Shown in pieces: positions 58,556 to 64,000 of a stretch of 64,000 bases of DNA. The position numbers and the translations under genes were made by a program. Below the pieces are notes generated by a model. That model did not search any database, was not told the DNA's origin, and saw only the letters and a program-made list of their open reading frames with translations. The stretch covers positions 1 through 64,000 of the forward strand of contig JAKVCU010000065.1 of NCBI GenBank assembly GCA_022448955.1. The letters are read 5' to 3'. How positions within the stretch are numbered: position 1 is the first letter of the stretch; every line of letters begins with the position of its first letter. The DNA is from Saprospiraceae bacterium. Lineage in GTDB: Bacteria; Bacteroidota; Bacteroidia; Chitinophagales; Saprospiraceae.

Positions 58556-59817
58556 TGATTGTAGCAATCCTCTTTTTTTTGTTGTTATCGGCTTTATTTT
58601 CAGGATCAGAAATCGCCTTTATCTCTGCCAACAAGCTCCGTGTAGAACTGAAGAAAAAACGCAGTGGCAGACGAGGTCAGGTGCTTGCTGGTTTTTTTGA
58701 GCGGCCAGCAAAGTTTTTGAGTACAATGTTGGTGGGGAATAATATTTCGTTGGTTGTTTTTACTACTTTAATGACGGGTTTATTAAGTCCAGTAATTGAA
58801 GATAGCCTCCCTGGAAATCAATCTGACTTTCAGATGATTTTGATTACAACCATTTTAATTACGATAGTCGTTTTAATTTTTGGAGAGTACCTTCCAAAGA
58901 CTTTATTTCGTTTATATGCAGATCAGATTTTATACTTTTTAGCCTATCCTATTCGATTTCTAGAATGGTTTCTTTTTATTCCATCTTTGTTAATGAGTCA
59001 ATCTAGCAATTTTATTCTTAAAAGGGTACTCAAGATGGACAATGTGGAAGAGGAAAATGTATTTACCCGTTTGGATTTAGAGGACTTTATTAATGAGGCA
59101 CAGTCTTCCGATTCAGAGGAAGAAATTGATAAAGAATTATTTGGAAAGGCACTCAACTTGAAGGATGTTCGGGTTAGAGATTGTATGGTGCCCAGAACAG
59201 AAATGGAGAGCATTGATGTTTCTGCTACAATTGAGGAATTAGAGCAGCAAATTAGAGAAACAAAGCTGTCAAGAATAATTGTAATCAAAGATGATATTGA
59301 TGAGGTTTTGGGTTATATACACCATCAATCTTTGCTTAAAGATTTGAAATCTATCAAGGAAGCTATTTTAGAAATTCCTTTTGTTCCAGAGGTAAAACGA
59401 GTTACGGAACTTATGCAGGAATTTATTAGAGATCAGATGAGTATTGCCTGCGTTGTGGATGAGTTTGGAGGGGTTTCTGGCTTGATCACTTTAGAAGATA
59501 TTGTGGAGGAAATCTTTGGAGAAATTGAAGATGAACATGATCAAGAAGAATATGTGGAGACGCAGCTTAGCGAAAATGAATTTATCTTTTCTGGTCGCTT
59601 GGAAATTGATTACCTCAATGAGAAGTACAAAGCATTAAATTTTCCCGATGGGGATTACCACACATTGAGTGGTTATCTAGTAATGACAACTGGAGAGATA
59701 CCTGAACAAAATAGAGAAATGATATTAGATGATTATAAGTTTATCTTGGAGTTAGTTAGTGAACGAAAAATTGAAATGGTTCGAGTCATGGTACTGGAAA
59801 AAGAAGAGGAGGAATAA
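58555..59817 (+). CDS. CNNM/CorC-type hemolysin family membrane protein with CBS domains
   Basis: SALFSGSEIAFISANKLRVELKKK, VRDCMVPRTEMESID, VVDEFGGVSGLITLEDIVEEIFGEIEDEHD. Confidence 0.95.
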   Translation: MIVAILFFLLLSALFSGSEIAFISANKLRVELKKKRSGRRGQVLAGFFERPAKFLSTMLVGNNISLVVFTTLMTGLLSPVIEDSLPGNQSDFQMILITTILITIVVLIFGEYLPKTLFRLYADQILYFLAYPIRFLEWFLFIPSLLMSQSSNFILKRVLKMDNVEEENVFTRLDLEDFINEAQSSDSEEEIDKELFGKALNLKDVRVRDCMVPRTEMESIDVSATIEELEQQIRETKLSRIIVIKDDIDEVLGYIHHQSLLKDLKSIKEAILEIPFVPEVKRVTELMQEFIRDQMSIACVVDEFGGVSGLITLEDIVEEIFGEIEDEHDQEEYVETQLSENEFIFSGRLEIDYLNEKYKALNFPDGDYHTLSGYLVMTTGEIPEQNREMILDDYKFILELVSERKIEMVRVMVLEKEEEE

Positions 59818-60410
59818 TTCTTTCTTTTAATAGATGAATTTGGGCTTACTGTCGATTTTGGATGAAAAAATAAAAGGATTTAATTTAATTGAGTATAATT
59901 GAACAAATGAATCTTGATTCTTAATAATCCAAAATGTTAAAATTTAGCTTTTTTACAAAAAATTGAATTTTTTTTGACTTTAGAAGCAACTATTTGATTG
60001 TTTAAACGTCTTTTATAAGGAAATTGATTATCGGTAATACGAAATCTAATTTTTGATGATAAGAAAGGTTACGAAGTAGAACGGACTGCGTTTGTCTTTG
60101 CTGCGTGCCGAGCTTCCCATAAAGGGAAAACATCCGACTAAAAATAAAAAATTGAGGCTTGGGTAAGTTCTCCTATCATATCTTCCCCAAGTAATATGTT
60201 TTTGCAAGGTTCTTTGCGAAAAATGACTATCTTTTTTTCTATTATTTAAGTCGGATTTTCGTTGGCATAATCTAATGTGGTGGATTTTGTAAGTTCAATT
60301 ACATATTCTAAACCGTTGATTTGCTCTAATTTAGATTTGGAATCTTATTTTTGCTTCAAGGCAAAAATTTCATGCACTAATAGTTAGGGAACCATTGATC
60401 TTGAGGGAAA

Positions 60411-60443
60411 ATGAAAAAAAGGTTACCACTAATGATAACCTTT
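60411..60443 (-). terminator. Intrinsic terminator-like hairpin (minus strand)
   Basis: Minus strand AAAGGTTAtcattagtggTAACCTTTTTTT. Confidence 0.65.
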
Positions 60444-60502
60444 CTGCTCCTTAACTTACTGTCTCGGAACTAATGAGAGTTTTTTTCATACTAATCCAAT
60501 TC

Positions 60503-60535
60503 GTTGTCGTGTAAGTATTTGCACGACAACTTTTT
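60503..60535 (+). terminator. Intrinsic terminator-like hairpin (plus strand)
   Basis: GTTGTCGTG-taagtatttg-CACGACAAC followed by TTTTT. Confidence 0.75.
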
Positions 60536-60658
60536 AATTCGTTAACCAAATATAAGTTAATCATTAAAATAAACCAAATCTTTGTCCATAAAGGCTGCTA
60601 GCTTCACAATATAAATAGGCAGTATATTACAATTCGTAAAATAACCTTTAAACAAGAA

Positions 60659-60691
60659 AAGAGCAGTAAATCTTTGGATTCTACTGCTCTT
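60659..60691 (-). terminator. Intrinsic terminator for 60793..63840 (minus strand)
   Basis: Minus strand AAGAGCAGTA...TACTGCTCTT followed by T-rich tract, about 100 bp past the stop. Confidence 0.7.
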
Positions 60692-60792
60692 AATTAATAA
60701 TAAGTATTTAGTTAGTAAGCTCGAAAATTGGCACAATAAAATTTGAATATACTCTAACAAACTTTATTGTACGAGCCATGTTATCTAAGCAT

Positions 60793-63700
60793 TTACCAGC
60801 CAGGAATAATATTTAAGCCAAATATCCCTTTCGTATTTTTTTCAAACGGAATAGCATAGTAAGGTTCCAAAATTAGGGCGCCAAAGAGGTTTATTCTCAC
60901 AGAAGTTCCTGCACTAGCGATAGGCTTTAAAGATTTATTTTTATCTCCAAAATCACTAAACTGATTGAAAGCTAAACCAGCATCAACAAAGAAATTTAGA
61001 TCTGTCAGCAAAAAATTGGATTTAATCAAGGCCAACCGCTTTGGACCAGTAAATGGAATCCTCATTTCAAAGTTGGTCACGAGGACTTTACTTCCTAATA
61101 AATCGTCAAAATTCGCTTGGTTTTGTGCAAAAATATCCTGAATACCATTACCATTATATCCTCTTACAAACCTAGGGTTACCCGCATATAATGGGAATAA
61201 TAAATCATTATCAGCAGCATTGCCATAGCGCCCATAATGTAAGGCTCTAAAGGCAAAGCCTACAGGCTTATAAAATCGATAAATTCTATAATCAGCCGTT
61301 GCTGCAGTATACGAAAACTCACCGAAGTACTGTTCTACCCCAATTCGGAATCGTTCTCCATGAAGTGGGGCGGTAATTCCAAATGACGCATTATCTCCTA
61401 CGAAAGCAGCATTTACATTCCATAGATTAAATCCAGGAGGAGCAGTTAATTGATCTCTTTCTTGGAATATCAATCTTCCAAACCGATCATAATAATTATC
61501 CAATTGCTCTAGTTGGAAACTATACCTAGAAAATGCAGCCCCAGCTTCTAATCGTAGGGTTTTTGAAAATGGTAATTGTCCAAAAACACTTGCTTTTTGC
61601 TCGAAGAACCGTCTTTGGAAGAAGCGGTATTGGTTGGTAGTGATGGTGTTTCCTTCATCATCAATGGGAAGCTGCGTTTGGCCTACATAACCACCTGAAA
61701 GGTTTCTTGAAGGAATATGTGAAATACTGCCACCCCAATTTATTCTATTTTTCCGATTAAAATAACCCACTACTCCACCAATATCTTCAAGTTCTCCATT
61801 CAAAGAGATGCTGGTAAATAGTTGATTATTTCCTAAAATATCACTGAACAGTAGATCAACGCCACCTGCAACTCCAGTGGTATTTCCTATCATCTGATTG
61901 CTTCCTATGCCAAGGCCAGCGCTACCACCGATGTAATCGAGTTTAAATTTTGGTTGATAATCAATAGAAACGACCTGGTCAGGTTTTAATCTAGGCAATT
62001 GATCTATTTCGTTCAATTGTGCGTCTACCAAATTATTGGCTTTTGGATTGACGCGTAATAATTTTGCAGCAGTCCAATCGATGGCTTTAGGATCAACTTC
62101 TCTATTCAAGAAATCTGTGGATGGTGCTTGGTAGATATCATACTGATTTTTATTGTAATGTGTGTATACGATACGATCAATGCGTTGTGCTAAGCTAATC
62201 GCTGGTGCATAAGGTGTAATCCCGCTGATTCCTGTAATCAGATCAGTCATTTGATATACCTTTTTCTCCAGTACATCGTATTTGTATAAGTTCCTAAAAC
62301 CGTCTCTATTGGATAAGAAATAGATATTTCCATGCTTATCGTATAAAGCATTCATATTATCAGCACCAAGAAATATCTCTATTGGTGTAATTTCACCTGA
62401 GGCGACATCTAATTCTGCTAGATTGAACGTCCATTTACCATGAGTACGTCCATTTTTATGACTCCATTCATCGGTAGAAAATAAAATCGTGCTTCCATCA
62501 GGCGACCAACGTGCATGGATTTGTGCATAAGCATCCTTTGTTAATTGCTTTACGCGACCTGTTTTGATGTTTACCTGATACAAATTGGTTCGTCCTTCTA
62601 CAAGACCTGTTACAACGATAGATTTGCCGTCAGGCGACCAAGAAGGATTGCTAAATGCAGGCACATCTTTGATAGGAAACTCTTTGATTGTTTTCCCACT
62701 TTTCACTTCTTTGATCACAAGGATATTTTTCCCTTTACTGAAGGCCACATAGGCAAATTGCGTACTCTTTGGCGACCAAGTTCCTGCTGATTCGATGTAA
62801 TTGAAATCATCAATGTGTCCATCTTTTGTAGAACTCGCTACTTTACGAATGATTTTCCCTGTTCTGGCGTTCGCCAAATACAAATCAATGGAAAACAATT
62901 CTTTTTCCGAAAGGAAGATCACATAACGACCATTCGGACTGATGACAGGTGCGACATTCAGTTGGCCCGCATTTTCCTTATTGATAATAGGCTTACCAAC
63001 AGTACGTTTTTCTTTATCCAAGGTATAAGCACCAAAATGACGCTTAAGGCCTTGTTGCCAAAGTGCTGAGAGATTTTCCTTACTCATACCTAGCACTCGT
63101 ATAGCAGCTGTCTCAAAACCATATTTAGCAACACCTACAAAGAAAGGCTCAATAATCTTATCGCCTTTCAAACCAGTTAAGAATGCCCAGAAAGCATGGC
63201 CATAACGATAAGGGAAATATTTGGGATTGTTCAAGTCATCCAAACTTGGAACATCCTCATTAAATACCGCGTCACGCATCCACATGGCCGTATGTGCGTC
63301 CACACTTCCAATGGACATATATTCTGCTAGGCCTTCGACCAACCAAAGTGGAAGATTGGATAAATTTCTAAGGGAAGTAGAATCCCCATTAAGAATCATA
63401 TTATACTGAAACGCGTGTACCAATTCATGACCCAAAACATGATGGGTTTGTTGATTAGACATACCGAATGGCATAATTACGCGATTCTTAAAGGCTTCGG
63501 TGACACCTCCTGTACCTACACTTACTGCCGAGTTAATGGCATTAGTTTGCTGAAAGTCAGCATGATCATTGTATAGAATGATTGGGTTTTTAGTACGAAT
63601 AGTGTCATTCAACACCCGCTGATGCATGCAGTACCAATGTTCGCTATGTGTAGCGAAATCATGTAAGGCTGCAGTATCTTTCAAGTAGTGGTGGATTTCG

Positions 63701-63840
63701 AAATGAGGGCTCTGACTAACTTCAAATTCGAAGCCTTTATAACTGGCTTTGTTTTTTCCGAAATACTGTGCTTGAACTTGAATACTCAGTAATAAAACGC
63801 TGAAAATGATAAAAGAGCTTTTTAATTTTTCCATATCCAT
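60793..63840 (-). CDS. Gluzincin-like peptidase / PD40 beta-propeller / outer-membrane beta-barrel fusion
   Basis: HELVHAFQYN (HEXXH) with WLVEGLAEYM; repeats NPSWSPDGKSIVV, HARWSPDGSTILFS; C-terminal beta-barrel ending FGLNIIPGW. Confidence 0.8.
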   Translation of the reverse strand: MDMEKLKSSFIIFSVLLLSIQVQAQYFGKNKASYKGFEFEVSQSPHFEIHHYLKDTAALHDFATHSEHWYCMHQRVLNDTIRTKNPIILYNDHADFQQTNAINSAVSVGTGGVTEAFKNRVIMPFGMSNQQTHHVLGHELVHAFQYNMILNGDSTSLRNLSNLPLWLVEGLAEYMSIGSVDAHTAMWMRDAVFNEDVPSLDDLNNPKYFPYRYGHAFWAFLTGLKGDKIIEPFFVGVAKYGFETAAIRVLGMSKENLSALWQQGLKRHFGAYTLDKEKRTVGKPIINKENAGQLNVAPVISPNGRYVIFLSEKELFSIDLYLANARTGKIIRKVASSTKDGHIDDFNYIESAGTWSPKSTQFAYVAFSKGKNILVIKEVKSGKTIKEFPIKDVPAFSNPSWSPDGKSIVVTGLVEGRTNLYQVNIKTGRVKQLTKDAYAQIHARWSPDGSTILFSTDEWSHKNGRTHGKWTFNLAELDVASGEITPIEIFLGADNMNALYDKHGNIYFLSNRDGFRNLYKYDVLEKKVYQMTDLITGISGITPYAPAISLAQRIDRIVYTHYNKNQYDIYQAPSTDFLNREVDPKAIDWTAAKLLRVNPKANNLVDAQLNEIDQLPRLKPDQVVSIDYQPKFKLDYIGGSAGLGIGSNQMIGNTTGVAGGVDLLFSDILGNNQLFTSISLNGELEDIGGVVGYFNRKNRINWGGSISHIPSRNLSGGYVGQTQLPIDDEGNTITTNQYRFFQRRFFEQKASVFGQLPFSKTLRLEAGAAFSRYSFQLEQLDNYYDRFGRLIFQERDQLTAPPGFNLWNVNAAFVGDNASFGITAPLHGERFRIGVEQYFGEFSYTAATADYRIYRFYKPVGFAFRALHYGRYGNAADNDLLFPLYAGNPRFVRGYNGNGIQDIFAQNQANFDDLLGSKVLVTNFEMRIPFTGPKRLALIKSNFLLTDLNFFVDAGLAFNQFSDFGDKNKSLKPIASAGTSVRINLFGALILEPYYAIPFEKNTKGIFGLNIIPGW

Positions 63841-64000
63841 TGAGGTTTTTACGATACAAAATGCTTAGGGGTTATTGTTCTTCATTTATGATTATTTAAT
63901 AAAAGTTGATATCAGTAATGAATGACTGAACTTCTATTTAGTTATTAAATTAAATACATAAGACCCGTATATCATTGATATACTGCTGTTTGTCAAATCA

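Noticed and set aside
60557-60760. 67-aa minus-strand ORF
   Set aside because: Spans a strong terminator-like hairpin and repeat sequence; unlikely to be coding.
1-64000. CRISPR array, prophage, rRNA operon, or intact IS
   Set aside because: No regularly spaced direct repeats, no phage structural or integrase genes, no rRNA-like segments; only a transposase relic was seen.

Overview
AT-rich Bacteroidota chromosome window, probably Saprospiraceae-like. This is inferred from T9SS sorting domains, GLPGLI proteins and a TAnnTTTG-type promoter candidate; the lineage was not confirmed. (1) About 0.36-34 kb is one minus-strand carbohydrate locus followed by an AraC regulator at 34.2-35.1 kb. It has four S1-type sulfatases, two parallel beta-helix proteins, a sialate O-acetylesterase-like enzyme, two GH78-like proteins, a GH50/agarase-like protein with a Tat-like signal, and a GH2. 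A compact catabolic module follows: PfkB KDG-type kinase, KDPG-type aldolase, RhaT-like symporter, aldehyde dehydrogenase, enolase-superfamily enzyme. There is no SusC/SusD pair; the only outer-membrane receptor is a TonB-dependent-type beta-barrel next to two GLPGLI proteins. (2) About 35-40.5 kb is sparsely coding: two convergent GH16 genes, an IS630-like transposase relic, a dispersed palindromic repeat and a tRNA-Met(CAT). (3) About 40.7-64 kb is mostly core: DUF5723-like protein, rsmI, purS, pssA, lptC, a CNNM/CorC-type protein, a T9SS type-B SprB-repeat protein, a 4-hydroxyproline catabolic operon, and a peptidase/beta-propeller/beta-barrel fusion. It also holds an orphan Pycsar-effector-type (DUF5706) protein whose HD-like domain appears to have lost its metal ligands. 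The most interesting items are the mixed-signature SusCD-less polysaccharide locus, the pseudo-HD Pycsar-type effector, the ~130-bp palindromic repeat family, and the hairpin-rich spacer at 59.8-60.8 kb. No CRISPR array, rRNA or intact mobile element was seen. All family assignments are from reading motifs, without database searches.
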